DNA of 64,000 nucleotides from Desulfobacterales bacterium (lineage in GTDB: Bacteria > Desulfobacterota > Desulfobacteria > Desulfobacterales > JAEINQ01). Both the position numbers and the translations under genes were made by a program. Position 1 is the stretch's first letter, and each line of letters begins with the position of its first letter. The notes under the pieces are model-generated. The model was not told the DNA's origin and did no database searches. It saw only the letters and a list, made by a program, of their open reading frames with translations. The stretch lies in contig JAEINQ010000005.1 of NCBI GenBank assembly GCA_016342285.1, positions 83,886 through 147,885 on the forward strand, written 5' to 3'. Shown here in pieces: positions 55,601 to 64,000 of this stretch.

Positions 55601-57718
55601 ACGGTTGTCGGCTTCGACGGACTGGCCCACGACATAACCGAGCGCAAGCAGGCTGAGCAGGAACTGCTGGAAACCAACCGCCAACTCGAGTCAGCAACCG
55701 CCCGCGCCAACTCAATGGCAGCCGAGGCCGAGATGGCCAATTTCGCCAAGAGCGAGTTCCTGGCGAACATGAGCCACGAGATCCGCACCCCCATGAACGG
55801 GGTCATCGGCATGACCGGTCTTCTGCTCGACACCGAGCTTGACGAGGACCAGCGGCGCTATGCCGAGATCGTCAAGTCCAGCGGGGAGTCGCTTCTGGGG
55901 CTCATCAACGACATCCTGGACTTCTCGAAGATCGAGGCCGGGAAGCTCGACCTGGAAATCCTGGACTTCGACCTGCAGAGCCTGCTGGACGACTTCTCCG
56001 CGACCATGGCGATCAAGACCCACGACATGGGCCTGGAGCTGCTCTGCGCCGCCGACCCCGATGTGCCGACCCTGCTTTCGGGCGACCCGGGCCGGCTGCG
56101 CCAGATCCTCACCAACCTCACCGGCAACGCGGTGAAGTTCACCGATAAGGGGGAAGTGGCGGTGCGGGTCAGTAGAGTGCAGGAGTCAGGAAGAGAAGAT
56201 TCCTGTCTGCTGCGATTCTCCATTCGCGACACGGGCATTGGCATCCCGGCGGACAAGATCGGCATGCTGTTTCAGCAGTTCACCCAAGTGGACGCCTCCA
56301 CCACGCGCCAGTACGGCGGCACGGGCCTGGGCCTGGCCATCTCGAAGCAACTCGCCGGGATGATGGGCGGCGAGGCCGGCGTGGAGAGCGTGGTGGGCCA
56401 GGGGTCTGAGTTCTGGTTCACGGCGCGCTTCGGCCAGCGGGCGGACGCGGCGCGGGAGGTTGCGGCGGCGCCCGCCGAGCTTTCCGGGGTGCGGGTGCTG
56501 ATTATTGATGACAACGCCACGAACCGGGAGATCCTCATGACCCGCCTGAGCTCCTGGGGAATGCGTCCGGAGGAGGCCCATGACGGGCCGGCCGGACTGC
56601 AGGCGCTTTACCGCGCCCTGGACGAAAAGGACCCCTTCCGGCTGGCCGTCGTGGATATGCAGATGCCGGACATGGACGGTGAATCGGTGGGCCGCGCCGT
56701 GAACGCGGACGCAAAGCTCGCGGACACGCGCCTGGTCATGCTCACGTCGCTGGGTGCGCGCGGCGACGCCAGGCGTCTGCAGGAGATCGGCTTTGCCGCC
56801 TACGCCACCAAGCCGGTCCGGCATGAGGAGCTCAAGGGCGTGCTTTCCCAGGCGCTAAACTCCGGCGCCGACGGCGCGCCCCGGCCCATCGCCACGCGCC
56901 ACACGGCCCGTGAGGCGCTGCCCGATTTTGCGCACCGCAAGGCCCGCATCCTGCTGGCCGAGGACAACATCACCAATCAGCAGGTGGCTTTGGGCATCCT
57001 CAAGAAGTTGGGACTCACAGCCGATGCAGTGGCCAACGGGCGCGAGGCCATCGAGGCGCTCAAGACCCTGCCCTACGACCTGGTGCTCATGGATGTGCAG
57101 ATGCCCGAGATGGACGGTTTGGAAGCCACAAGGCAAATCCGCAGCCCCCGCTCCGCAGTCCCCAACCGGAGCATTCCGATCATCGCCATGACCGCCCACG
57201 CCATGCAGGGCGACAAAGACAGGTGCCTCGAAGCGGGCATGGACGACTACTTGACCAAACCCGTCTCCCCCCGGGCCCTGGCCGAGGCGCTGGATAAATG
57301 GCTGCCCAAGGATGGTGCGGAAACCGGGGTGCAGGAGTCAGCAGTAATAAGTCAGAAGGCGGAAGAAGGCCATCAGCCTTCACCGGTGGTCTTTGACCGC
57401 GCCGGAATGCTGGAGCGGCTGATGGGCGACGAGGAACTGGCCGGGACGATCCTTGAGGGGTTCCTGATGGACATACCCCAGCAGATCGAAGCCCTGCGGG
57501 GCTATCTGGAGGCCGGTGACGCCGCCGGGGCCGAAAGGCAGGCCCACACCATCAAGGGCGCTTCGGCCAACGTGGGCGGTGATGCCCTGCGGGCCCTGGC
57601 CTTTGAACTGGAGCAGGCCGGCAAGGCGGGCGACCTGGAGAGTATCAAAACGCGTATGGATGAACTGGCAGCAACGTTTGCAGAATTAAAACAAACCATG
57701 AAAGGAGACACACCATGA
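52655..57718 (+). CDS. large hybrid sensor histidine kinase with two receivers and HPt
   Basis: This is a 1687-residue multidomain protein. N-terminal TM (about 19-37), extracytoplasmic sensor, TM (about 187-207) and TM (about 229-248). A second Cache-like sensor (250-520) and TM (about 546-562) follow. Then PAS (about 570-690), GAF (about 705-860), PAS (about 875-990) and a coiled coil. HisKA has [11 protein letters not shown] (His 1041). HATPase has DTGIGIP and [10 protein letters not shown]. Receiver 1 (Asp 1334), receiver 2 (Asp 1480) and HPt with [13 protein letters not shown] (His 1631) follow. It forms a full internal phosphorelay, BarA/TorS-like. GGAGG lies upstream. Confidence 0.9.
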   Translation: MTNHMSHEEPRKNRRGRMILLAVILVAGALCAWWLAARTDHQMREDLLDRTRLVAGAVNLEHIQALSGTEADLESPVYLRLKEQFAAVRAAEPKGRFVYLMGRKADGTVFLFADSEPVGSEDESPAGQAYEEISAEYLRAFDEKTRLVEGPVTDRWGTWISALVPLTDPKTGGLIAVLGMDIDARDWKWDVAARAALPVGLVLLIMIGVAAALVGSGRPGRAKASAKPVLRRLLPVLTISLILLFVLAGAIFWQQQQDRLNERTALVATEVQRDLQEALKQQARGLATALHTIAMDDRARQGLKSGDRERLLADWNPLFETLHKEQGLTHFYFFDVDRVCLLRVHNPQKHGDTIGRFTAIEAERTGKTASGIELGPLGTFTLRVVAPVFDGPTLLGYVELGKEIEDVLETINANNSGVDLAVAIHKDALTRAAWESGMRMLGREADWERLPHSVVIYASRGRLPDVFALFADHDPATGHEHGVSDREIADGGKTCRVTAMPLKDASGTEVGDLLVMNDITELKAAFDRNMALGGTAGLTLLAALLALVFVMLRRTDAGIRAQQAELRESEEQHRLLVQNMHAAVVVHAPDTLIILANEQACRLLGLSLDQMMGKTAIDPAWRFVREDETVMPLEEYPVNHVLATRQPIRDLVVGVDRPATEDRIWILTNAFPELDADGRLRQVVVTFLDITQQKHAEKLLQNNLSFQTVLSEISSQFVKTTEESFDADVNNMLEVMGRHFHVDRSYFIRFSPDNETMTNTHEWCAGDVTPQMENIQDQLTDSLPWFKARILSGEPIHIPEVEALPAEAGAEKEEFTSQDIQSLVTIPVASTSRVWGFFGFDAVKEKRGWSEGEVRNLTVLANTVGELLLKQLTQADLAASETKYRQLIENATDIIYSLTSEGYFIFVSSAWTRLLGHAPEEIEGHLFTEFVHPDDLPPCHTFLQKVVETGERQEGVEYRVRQKNGEWRWHTSSASPKKDATGTVVGFDGLAHDITERKQAEQELLETNRQLESATARANSMAAEAEMANFAKSEFLANMSHEIRTPMNGVIGMTGLLLDTELDEDQRRYAEIVKSSGESLLGLINDILDFSKIEAGKLDLEILDFDLQSLLDDFSATMAIKTHDMGLELLCAADPDVPTLLSGDPGRLRQILTNLTGNAVKFTDKGEVAVRVSRVQESGREDSCLLRFSIRDTGIGIPADKIGMLFQQFTQVDASTTRQYGGTGLGLAISKQLAGMMGGEAGVESVVGQGSEFWFTARFGQRADAAREVAAAPAELSGVRVLIIDDNATNREILMTRLSSWGMRPEEAHDGPAGLQALYRALDEKDPFRLAVVDMQMPDMDGESVGRAVNADAKLADTRLVMLTSLGARGDARRLQEIGFAAYATKPVRHEELKGVLSQALNSGADGAPRPIATRHTAREALPDFAHRKARILLAEDNITNQQVALGILKKLGLTADAVANGREAIEALKTLPYDLVLMDVQMPEMDGLEATRQIRSPRSAVPNRSIPIIAMTAHAMQGDKDRCLEAGMDDYLTKPVSPRALAEALDKWLPKDGAETGVQESAVISQKAEEGHQPSPVVFDRAGMLERLMGDEELAGTILEGFLMDIPQQIEALRGYLEAGDAAGAERQAHTIKGASANVGGDALRALAFELEQAGKAGDLESIKTRMDELAATFAELKQTMKGDTP

Positions 57719-58107
57719 AAACACTGATTGTCGAGGATGATTTCACCAGCCGCCTGCTGTTGCAGGAACTCCTGAAGAGCTACGGACCATGCCACATCGC
57801 CGTAAACGGCAAGGAGGCGGTGGAGGCCACGGCCGATGCGCTGGAGGACGAGCCCTACGACCTCATATGTCTGGACATCATGATGCCGGAGATGGACGGC
57901 CAGGAGGCCTTGCGCCGGATACGGGAGCAGGAAGAAGCCCGGGACACCCTGTCGTCGAACGGGGCGAAGATCGTCATGACCACGGCCCTGGATGATATCA
58001 AGAATGTCAGCGCGGCCTACCAAAGCCTGTGCGACGGTTACCTCACCAAGCCCATCCAGAAGGCCAAACTGCTGGAGGAGCTGCGTAAACTGAAGCTGAT
58101 ACCATGA
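57715..58107 (+). CDS. single-domain response regulator (CheY-like)
   Basis: The 130-residue receiver [20 protein letters not shown] has phosphoacceptor Asp 54 (CLDIMMPEMDG), the Thr switch (MTTAL) and Lys (YLTKPI). It overlaps the kinase gene by 4 nt, so it probably takes phosphate from its HPt domain. No output domain. Confidence 0.9.
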   Translation: MKTLIVEDDFTSRLLLQELLKSYGPCHIAVNGKEAVEATADALEDEPYDLICLDIMMPEMDGQEALRRIREQEEARDTLSSNGAKIVMTTALDDIKNVSAAYQSLCDGYLTKPIQKAKLLEELRKLKLIP

Positions 58108-58112
58108 AAGGC

Positions 58113-58497
58113 GCCCCGCCATGCGCATCCTGATCGCCGAAGATGATTTCACCAGCCGCGGCATGCTGGCGGCGGTGCTGAAGAAGGCCGGGCACGAGCC
58201 GGTGGAGACCGTCAACGGCCTCGAAGCGTGGGGAGCGCTGCAGAAACCGGACGCGCCCCGGCTTGTCATCCTCGATTGGATGATGCCGGAGATGGACGGC
58301 CTGGAAGTGCTGCGCCGGGTCCGCGCCCTGCCCGGCGACCGGCCGCCCTACATCCTCATGCTGACCACCAAGACAGACAAGGCGGAGATCATCGCCGGGC
58401 TGGACGCCGGGGCCAACGACTACCTGGCCAAGCCCTTCGATGTCGGCGAGCTGCGGGCCAGGGTCGAGGTGGGCCGCCGCATGGTGGAGATGCAGGA
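58113..58497 (+). repeat. 385-bp perfect direct repeat, copy 1
   Basis: It is identical over 385 bp to 59036-59420. It begins just before the start codon and ends within the codon after MVEMQ. It covers the receiver domain of the GGDEF protein. Confidence 0.85.
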
Positions 58498-59056
58498 CGC
58501 GCTGGCCGAGAGCCGGGAAGTGTTGGCACATGAAGCCGCTCATGATCCATTGACCGGGATGTTGAACCGCCGGGCCATTCTCGACCTATTGCACAAAGAA
58601 CTTGCGCGGGCCGGTCGCCATGCCGATGGGGTGAGCATAGGAATATGCGATATTGACCATTTCAAATCGTTCAACGACACCTACGGCCACCAGACGGGGG
58701 ATGATGTTCTCTGCGAATTGGCGAGGGTTATGACCGCATGCTGCCGGGTGTATGATTCCATCGGTCGCATGGGGGGCGAGGAATTCCTCATTATCGCCCC
58801 GGCGAAGGCAGGTGCGGATGCTAATTCTCTTTATGACAGGCTCTGCGCATCGGTCGCCGGGCTCAAAATGGAGACGAGATCGGGTGCACTATCCGTTACG
58901 GTGAGCATCGGCGTGGTCATCGCCAACAGCGGTGATACCGTGGATGATCTCGTGGGCGCTGCCGACGCGGCGCTCTATCGCGCCAAGGCAGAGGGTCGTA
59001 ACCGGGTAGTGTTCGCGGACAATGACTTTCAAGGAGCCCCGCCATGCGCATCCTGA
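58121..59056 (+). CDS. response regulator diguanylate cyclase (REC-GGDEF)
   Basis: The protein has 311 residues. Receiver 1-125 (Asp 52 in LDWMMPEMDG), then GGDEF domain with DPLTGMLNRRAILDLL, DIDHFKSFND, GHQTGDDVLCELAR and active-site GGEEF. It makes c-di-GMP, probably when phosphorylated. No clear RxxD inhibitory site is seen. Its end overlaps the start of the next gene, which carries an identical receiver. Confidence 0.9.
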   Translation: MRILIAEDDFTSRGMLAAVLKKAGHEPVETVNGLEAWGALQKPDAPRLVILDWMMPEMDGLEVLRRVRALPGDRPPYILMLTTKTDKAEIIAGLDAGANDYLAKPFDVGELRARVEVGRRMVEMQDALAESREVLAHEAAHDPLTGMLNRRAILDLLHKELARAGRHADGVSIGICDIDHFKSFNDTYGHQTGDDVLCELARVMTACCRVYDSIGRMGGEEFLIIAPAKAGADANSLYDRLCASVAGLKMETRSGALSVTVSIGVVIANSGDTVDDLVGAADAALYRAKAEGRNRVVFADNDFQGAPPCAS

Positions 59057-59420
59057 TCGCCGAAGATGATTTCACCAGCCGCGGCATGCTGGCGGCGGTG
59101 CTGAAGAAGGCCGGGCACGAGCCGGTGGAGACCGTCAACGGCCTCGAAGCGTGGGGAGCGCTGCAGAAACCGGACGCGCCCCGGCTTGTCATCCTCGATT
59201 GGATGATGCCGGAGATGGACGGCCTGGAAGTGCTGCGCCGGGTCCGCGCCCTGCCCGGCGACCGGCCGCCCTACATCCTCATGCTGACCACCAAGACAGA
59301 CAAGGCGGAGATCATCGCCGGGCTGGACGCCGGGGCCAACGACTACCTGGCCAAGCCCTTCGATGTCGGCGAGCTGCGGGCCAGGGTCGAGGTGGGCCGC
59401 CGCATGGTGGAGATGCAGGA
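59036..59420 (+). repeat. 385-bp perfect direct repeat, copy 2
   Basis: Same sequence as 58113-58497, offset 923 bp. It covers the receiver of the following gene. Confidence 0.85.
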
Positions 59421-59655
59421 TGAGCTTGCCGGGAAGATCGGGGAGCTGCAACGGGCGCTGGCCGAGATCAAGACCCTGCGCGGCATTGTGCCCATCTGCG
59501 CGAGCTGCAAGAAGATCCGCGACGACCATGGCTACTGGAGCCAGGTCGAGGTCTATGTCCGTGACCACACCGAGGCCGAGTTCAGCCACAGCGTTTGCCC
59601 GGAGTGCATGAAGAAGCTCTATCCCGAATTCGCCGGGGACGCGGAGGACACATGA
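59044..59655 (+). CDS. response regulator with C-terminal Cys-rich domain
   Basis: The protein has 203 residues. The receiver is identical to that of the previous gene (Asp 52). A short coiled linker (ELAGKIGELQRALAEIKTLR) leads to GIVPICASCKKIRDDHGYWS ... FSHSVCPECMKKLYPEF. This C-terminal zinc-like module is common on deltaproteobacterial receivers, with unknown output. It arose by domain duplication and swapping with the GGDEF gene. Confidence 0.85.
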   Translation: MRILIAEDDFTSRGMLAAVLKKAGHEPVETVNGLEAWGALQKPDAPRLVILDWMMPEMDGLEVLRRVRALPGDRPPYILMLTTKTDKAEIIAGLDAGANDYLAKPFDVGELRARVEVGRRMVEMQDELAGKIGELQRALAEIKTLRGIVPICASCKKIRDDHGYWSQVEVYVRDHTEAEFSHSVCPECMKKLYPEFAGDAEDT

Positions 59656-59674
59656 TGAAACCTTTGGAGGCGTT

Positions 59675-59875
59675 ATGAACAATAAAGAAACAAAACCCGC
59701 GGCCGTCGTGGTCAACGACGATACGACCCAGCTTGGCATCCTGTCCGGGCTGCTGGCCAAGGCCGGCGTCGAGGCGCGCGCCTTCGAGAGTGCCGAGGCG
59801 GCGGCTCAAGCCAAAGGAGCAGGATACGCGCCGAATGACAGGAACGCGCCGGAAAGGAAATGGAACCATGCGTAA
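59675..59875 (+). pseudogene. truncated receiver domain
   Basis: The product has 66 residues. VVVNDDTTQLGILSGLLAKA is a normal receiver start, but the sequence turns to unrelated basic residues after AFESAEAAAQ and stops before the phospho-Asp strand. TTGGAGGC lies before the ATG. It overlaps the next gene by 8 nt. It is a deletion remnant. Confidence 0.62.
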
Positions 59876-60749
59876 GGACGACCTGGAGCGATTGCTCACC
59901 CTGGAACGAGCGGAGAGCGCATGTATTCGCGCGCTTTCCGAAGAGGGTGATTTCCGCGCCCGCCTTCAAAACGTGCTGGACATCTGCCTCGCCGCCACGG
60001 GCGTCAGCCGCGTTTACGTCTTTGAGAACGAGGACGACCCGGCGCAGGGAGTCTGCATGACGCAGGTCTGCGAGGCTTGTGCCGAGGGTATCGCGCCGCA
60101 GATTGGTAACCCGGAACTACGACATTTGCCGTATGCGGAAGGTACCCCGTCGCTGTTGGCGCGCTTGCAGGCGCACGAAGCGTATGCCCGGATCGTGAGC
60201 GAGATTGAGGGACCGGAGCGCGAGATTCTCGAAGCCCAGCATATCCTTTCCGTCTTGATCGAGCCGGTCTTCGACGGCCACAGCCTTTGGGGGTTCATCG
60301 GTTTCGACGATTGCGAAACGCCCCGCTCCTGGCAGGACGAGGAAATCCAGATCCTTCAAGCGGTCGCCGATGTGCTGGGGATGGCCGTCTCGCGGCGGCA
60401 GCAGCGCCGCGACACCGAACGGCGCATCGCCTTCGAACATCTTGTGGCCGAGGTCGGCTCGAGGCTGGCGCAGGCCAACGCCGGCGCCATGGACGATGCC
60501 GTGAACGGCGCACTGGAGGACATCGGGCGCTTTGTCGGCGGCGCCGCAACGGGAAAGGGCGCGCCTGTTTCGCGAACTCACACCGCCTACGCTCCGGCGC
60601 ACCATCCGGCGCCTCAACGCCGCGGTCCGGCCAAGGCGTTGCCGCAACCATCGGGAGACAAAAGCCAGCAGGTTGTCAGCCCCAGGAAAAGAGGTCAAAT
60701 AGAATTCAAACGGCCCAAAAAAGAATTAGATTGGAGCAAAAAGAATTAG
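59868..60749 (+). CDS. GAF-domain protein, truncated, with repeat-derived tail
   Basis: The 293-residue protein starts at ATG 59868. A GAF domain (about 20-165, VLDICLAATGVSRVYVFENE ... LWGFIGFDD) and the start of a second GAF or PAS (RIAFEHLVAEVGSRLAQANA) are followed by Pro/Arg-rich sequence. It ends KKELDWSKKN inside 20-bp tandem repeats. It looks like the front of a sensor kinase cut off by deletion. Confidence 0.65.
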   Translation: MRKDDLERLLTLERAESACIRALSEEGDFRARLQNVLDICLAATGVSRVYVFENEDDPAQGVCMTQVCEACAEGIAPQIGNPELRHLPYAEGTPSLLARLQAHEAYARIVSEIEGPEREILEAQHILSVLIEPVFDGHSLWGFIGFDDCETPRSWQDEEIQILQAVADVLGMAVSRRQQRRDTERRIAFEHLVAEVGSRLAQANAGAMDDAVNGALEDIGRFVGGAATGKGAPVSRTHTAYAPAHHPAPQRRGPAKALPQPSGDKSQQVVSPRKRGQIEFKRPKKELDWSKKN

Positions 60750-60867
60750 ATTGGAGCAAAAAGAATTAGATTGGAGCAAAAAGAATTAGATTGGGCCAAA
60801 AATAGTTAGATTGGGCCAAAAAGAATTAGATTGGGCCAAAAATAATTAGATTGGAGCAAAAAGAAAG
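60718..60867 (+). repeat. 20-bp tandem repeats, about 7.5 units
   Basis: The units read AAAAA(G/T)A(A/G)TTAGATTGG(A/G)(G/C)C, starting at 60718 and repeating every 20 bp. Two variants (ending GGAGC or GGGCC) are arranged 3-3-1. It supplies the C-terminus and stop codon of the GAF gene. The 60750-60951 gap has nothing else. Confidence 0.8.
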
Positions 60868-60951
60868 AAAAGAGCTTGCTTTCAAGCGATTTTGCGAGAT
60901 AGAATGGCCTTTCTCGAACCGTAAACCCAATAAGATCAAGGAGAAAGAACA

Positions 60952-61560
60952 ATGGCACAGTTTCCACAGACCGAAGCGGAGATTATCGTCGCCGCGCAAG
61001 CCATCATCGGCGGGTTGACCGGCAATCCGACCGTTTTCCCCACGCCGCCCGTCTCGGCGGTCGATTTGCAGGCCGTCCTGGACTCTTTCGTCGGCTTATG
61101 CGATCAGGTCAACGCGAATGAGGTGGCCGGCAAACAGCTCACGCTGACCAAACAGGGCGGGCTGGAAGAACTGACCGACGCGATGAAAGCGGACTACAGC
61201 TACGGCGAGACGGCCACGGCGCCCAGCTACGAGCAGCTCCCGCTGATCGGCTGGGACAAGCGCAAAACGCCCTCGGCCCCCGCCGTCCCCGGCATTCCGC
61301 GCAACTTCGAGGCGACGCGCCAGGGCGAGGGCTGGGTCTTCCTCGACTGGAAATCCCCCGCCGACGGCGGCGCGGTCGTTTCTTATCAGGTCGAGCGGCG
61401 CGAACGCCCCACCGGCGACTGGGTGATTGCCGGCATGGCGCTGAAGAGCGAAATCATGCTGGTCAGCCAGGAGCGCGGCAAAGACCTCGAATACCGCGTG
61501 ATCCCGGTCAACAACAGCGGCCAAGGCGAGCCGAGCGCTACGATTGCGGTGGTGCTGTAA
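60952..61560 (+). CDS. fibronectin type III domain protein
   Basis: The protein has 202 residues. The N-terminal region is helical (EAEIIVAAQAIIGGLTGNPT). The C-terminal fibronectin III fold (about 108-200) has GWVFLDWKSPADGGAVVSYQ, VERRERPTGDWV and LEYRVIPVNNSGQGEPS. No signal peptide is seen. AAGGAG lies 9 nt upstream. A possible surface or adhesion-type module. Confidence 0.78.
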   Translation: MAQFPQTEAEIIVAAQAIIGGLTGNPTVFPTPPVSAVDLQAVLDSFVGLCDQVNANEVAGKQLTLTKQGGLEELTDAMKADYSYGETATAPSYEQLPLIGWDKRKTPSAPAVPGIPRNFEATRQGEGWVFLDWKSPADGGAVVSYQVERRERPTGDWVIAGMALKSEIMLVSQERGKDLEYRVIPVNNSGQGEPSATIAVVL

Positions 61561-61597
61561 GGCGCGAATTGCCTCACGATTAGAAAAGGTACGTATC

Positions 61598-61702
61598 ATG
61601 GCACAGACCAATCAGACCCCGGAAACACCCGCTTCGCCCGCGAGACGATGGCTCGGTGTGAGGCAATACGCCCTGATCCTGGCGGCGCTCGTCGTGGCGT
61701 GA
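61598..61702 (+). CDS. small protein with one membrane segment, doubtful
   Basis: This is a 34-codon frame (MAQTNQTPETPASPARRWLG then VRQYALILAALVVA) with AAAAGG 12 nt upstream. It ends abruptly in the hydrophobic part, so it may be a truncated gene. Confidence 0.35.
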   Translation: MAQTNQTPETPASPARRWLGVRQYALILAALVVA

Positions 61703-61788
61703 GCGAAGAGAACCGCAAATGAACGCCAATCGCGCGGGCGGAAACATTCGCGTCTATTAGCGGTTACAATCAATAACGGGAGGTCGAC

Positions 61789-63402
61789 ATGAAAGACAAA
61801 AACAACCAACCCGCCAACAGACAGAATATGCTCTACCGGTTGATTGTATCCGTTGTTTTCGGTCTGATCGGATTCGGGGTCAATTTCCTTAATATCGAAT
61901 TATTCGAGTCCCCGACCTTCAAAGTAACCGTTCTTGTAGGGTTGATCTTCCCGCTGCTGATTGCCCAGGCCTGGGGCTGGCGCTATGGGCTGCTTTCGGC
62001 ACTGGCAGGAGGCTGCCAGACAATGTGGTGGTTGTGGCACACAAATGGCTATGGCTTTCTTTATGCCGTGCCGGTGTTCACCCTCTGGGTGGTCTGGCAC
62101 GGGTATTGGGCAGACCGGCGGCGGAAAGCAGACTACTCGCCCTGGTATCATTCCGCCTTTGTGATGGAGATTCCCTTCCGGATCATCTGCGAATTGGGAT
62201 TCTACACCATCTTCTGTTGGCTGGTCTCCTTAAACCCACCGCCGTGGAATCCGTCCATCACCTGGACTAGCGTGCCTCTAAGCTGGGTCAACACGGTAGC
62301 GGCCAAGCATTCCATCACAGCATATTTATTGCTGTTGGCTGCCCACGTATTATTGAGCTTTGCGCCCGTGCGCCGGTTCTTTAAGTTAAAGAAACTGTCG
62401 GCGGGGCGGTTGGTCGGCGCTATCTATGTCGGCGCGCTGCTGATGGGCGCGCTGCTGTGGACTGTGGACAGTGTAGTGAGTTTCTTTGCCTTCAATACTC
62501 AAGGGCAGACCTTCTGGGAAGTGGCCGTGCTCAACGTCAGCTTCCATGTCTTGTTCATGAGGAATATGTACATCCTTGTCTCCGTGATTGGCGGTGTCTT
62601 CGTTGCCCGTTTCTTTACCGAGCGGGCGCGGGCCGAGGCGGAGCTGGCAAAATACCGCGAGCATCTCGAGGAGCTGGTCGGGGAGCGCACGGCTCAACTC
62701 GAGGACGCCAACAAAGAACTCGAGGCCTTTGCGTATTCGGTGTCGCACGACCTGCGCGCGCCGTTGCGGGCGATTGACGGGTTCAGCCAGGCGCTGCTCG
62801 AGGACTACGGCCCGACCATCGACGAGGAAGGGCAGGGCCATCTGGACCGGGTGAGGGCGGGGACCCAACGGATGGGTTGGCTGATCGACGACCTTCTGCA
62901 ATTGTCGCGGATGTCGCGGGCCGAAATGCGCTACGAGACCGTGGACCTGAGCGCCATTGCCGAGGAGGCCGCCGAGGAGCTCAGGAGAGGCGGCCCGGAA
63001 AGGAAGGTCGAGTTCGCCATCGCGCCGGGCCTGACCGGCCGCGGCGATGCAAACCTTCTGCGTGTGGCGCTCGTGAACCTCCTGGGCAACGCCTGGAAGT
63101 TCTCGGCGAAAAGGGATGGCGCCCGAATCGAGTTTGGCGTAGAAATTGAGGACAAGGAAGGCCAGACCGTTTATTTCGTCCGCGACAACGGCGCGGGATT
63201 CGACATGGCCTTTGCGGACAAACTGTTTGGGGCCTTCCAACGCTTGCATGGCGCGAGCGAGTTTCCAGGCGAGGGTATCGGCCTTGCCACCGTCCAGCGC
63301 ATCATCCGCCGCCACGGCGGGAGGGTATGGGCAACGGGCGCGGTTGACAAGGGGGCCGCCTTCTACTTTACTTTACGGACTGGCGCGGGCGATTTGGAAT
63401 AG
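61789..63402 (+). CDS. membrane sensor histidine kinase
   Basis: The protein has 537 residues. Residues about 15-270 hold six to eight TM helices ([52 protein letters not shown]). Then a coiled coil, HisKA with [16 protein letters not shown] (His 320) and HATPase with N-box [13 protein letters not shown] and [26 protein letters not shown] follows. It is phytochrome-kinase-like in its C-terminal half. Its likely partner is the next gene's receiver. Confidence 0.88.
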   Translation: MKDKNNQPANRQNMLYRLIVSVVFGLIGFGVNFLNIELFESPTFKVTVLVGLIFPLLIAQAWGWRYGLLSALAGGCQTMWWLWHTNGYGFLYAVPVFTLWVVWHGYWADRRRKADYSPWYHSAFVMEIPFRIICELGFYTIFCWLVSLNPPPWNPSITWTSVPLSWVNTVAAKHSITAYLLLLAAHVLLSFAPVRRFFKLKKLSAGRLVGAIYVGALLMGALLWTVDSVVSFFAFNTQGQTFWEVAVLNVSFHVLFMRNMYILVSVIGGVFVARFFTERARAEAELAKYREHLEELVGERTAQLEDANKELEAFAYSVSHDLRAPLRAIDGFSQALLEDYGPTIDEEGQGHLDRVRAGTQRMGWLIDDLLQLSRMSRAEMRYETVDLSAIAEEAAEELRRGGPERKVEFAIAPGLTGRGDANLLRVALVNLLGNAWKFSAKRDGARIEFGVEIEDKEGQTVYFVRDNGAGFDMAFADKLFGAFQRLHGASEFPGEGIGLATVQRIIRRHGGRVWATGAVDKGAAFYFTLRTGAGDLE

Positions 63403-63419
63403 CGAAAAGGGAGAAAGAA

Positions 63420-63869
63420 ATGGCAAACGAGAAGATCATATTGCTGGTCGAAGACAACGCCGACGACGAGGCGCTGACGAGGCGCGCGTTCAAGAAGCAC
63501 AACATCGCCAATGAGGTCATTGTGGCGCGGGACGGGGTCGAGGCGCTCGATTACCTCCTCGGGACCGGCGCCCACGCCGGACGCGAGGTGGGCGTGATGC
63601 CCGCGGTCGTGCTGCTGGACCTGAAGCTGCCGAAACTCGACGGCCTCGATGTGCTGCGGCGTGTCCGCGCCGACGCGCGCACGAAATTGCTTCCGGTGGT
63701 CATTCTCACTTCCTCCAAGGAGGAGAAAGACCTGATCGAAAGTTACAGCCTGGGCGCCAACAGTTACATTCGCAAACCGGTGGACTTCGAACAATTCTCC
63801 GAGGCGATACGCCAATTGGGCCTTTACTGGCTCGTGCTGAACGAAACGCCGCCGAAATCAGGAGGATAG
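63420..63869 (+). CDS. Rcp1-like single-domain response regulator
   Basis: The 149-residue receiver (EKIILLVEDNADDEALTRRA) has an Asp 67 phosphorylation site (VLLDLKLPKLDGLDVL), TSS switch and KP motif. The longer loop before the Asp is typical of receivers paired with phytochrome-type kinases. GGGAG lies upstream. It follows the kinase by 17 nt. Confidence 0.9.
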   Translation: MANEKIILLVEDNADDEALTRRAFKKHNIANEVIVARDGVEALDYLLGTGAHAGREVGVMPAVVLLDLKLPKLDGLDVLRRVRADARTKLLPVVILTSSKEEKDLIESYSLGANSYIRKPVDFEQFSEAIRQLGLYWLVLNETPPKSGG

Positions 63870-63873
63870 GCTA

Positions 63874-64000
63874 ATGAATACACCCCTCAACGTGTTGATC
63901 GTCGAAGATTCCGAAGATGACGCCCTGCTGGTCGTGCGCGAGCTGCGCCGGGGCGGGTACGATGTGACCTTCGAGCGCGTCGATACGCCCGAAACCATGA
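63874..64000 (+). CDS. response regulator, partial (cut by window end)
   Basis: ATG 63874 (GGAGG upstream) opens MNTPLNVLIVEDSEDDALLV, then VRELRRGGYDVTFERVDTPE. It is a receiver start, probably the front of a PAS/kinase hybrid as in similar clusters. Confidence 0.75.
   Translation, partial: MNTPLNVLIVEDSEDDALLVVRELRRGGYDVTFERVDTPETM

Noticed and set aside
56186..56824. Leftward long frames inside the kinase, receiver and RtcB genes
   Set aside because: They are antisense shadows of high-GC or conserved genes with no motifs or initiation signals.

Overview
The window looks like deltaproteobacterial DNA, probably a Desulfobacterales-type genome or its phage. This is inferred from mixed GC content, the gene families, and the GC-rich two-component cluster at the right end. 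Positions 1 to about 47.9 kb form one phage-like or phage-plasmid-like element. It has nearly all genes on the + strand, short start/stop overlaps and many small genes. The rest is chromosome-like: a CBM48 protein, two nested insertion sequences, and a GC-rich signalling locus (52.6-64 kb). No integrase, tRNA, rRNA or CRISPR array was found.

Layout. 0-0.34 kb: start of a leftward XRE-type repressor, and a divergent promoter region with a dyad operator (TCTTAC-N5-GTAAGA). Related sites recur at about 7.1, 8.9, 23.1, 35.8 and 42.2 kb. 0.34-27.4 kb: early/replication-type genes. These include an SF2 helicase, two PD-(D/E)XK-type nucleases, an ATP-dependent RNA ligase, RtcB, a 3D-domain protein, a prim-pol type primase, a UvrD-like helicase, a DnaQ-like exonuclease, a MazG-like protein and an AcrIII-1 (DUF1874) ring-nuclease homologue, plus many small zinc-ribbon proteins. 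27.4-35.2 kb: SSB, secreted or membrane small proteins, DUF4326, NADAR and SLOG-like proteins and a 664-residue unknown protein. Between them lie long non-coding tracts packed with nested inverted repeats. 35.9-46.5 kb: a protein with an IS110-type C-terminal domain, ThyX, a 5'-nucleotidase, a ParB-like protein, and the AAA ATPase / DUF3150 / VWA set common in phages. 46.5-47.9 kb: one leftward portal-like gene, the only structural gene seen.

How the genes work together. The element carries its own replication, nucleotide and partition functions. It also has a probable counter-defence and repair set: an AcrIII-1-like cA4 nuclease against type III CRISPR, two RNA ligases able to reseal cleaved tRNA, and NADAR (removal of ADP-ribose). 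Regulation appears layered. A repressor/operator family is scattered over several operons. About 18 intergenic copies of a TTCTTTTTGTTCT-like motif lie upstream of genes, some with covarying hairpin leaders.

The most unusual material is non-coding. There is a 305-bp multi-branched nested palindrome (34716-35020). A dispersed element has conserved edges and an interchangeable central dyad (26.8, 29.7, 34.3 kb). Three TATG-loop hairpins have covarying stems. Two phased tandem arrays (41 bp and 36-37 bp) end at gene starts. Several small genes carry single-base frameshifts, which may be sequencing errors or decay.

Right of the element are an IS1182-type transposase gene, a complete IS3-family element, and a signalling cluster: a 1687-residue hybrid kinase, several receivers, a GGDEF protein and a membrane histidine kinase. 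Within it a 385-bp receiver segment is perfectly duplicated.
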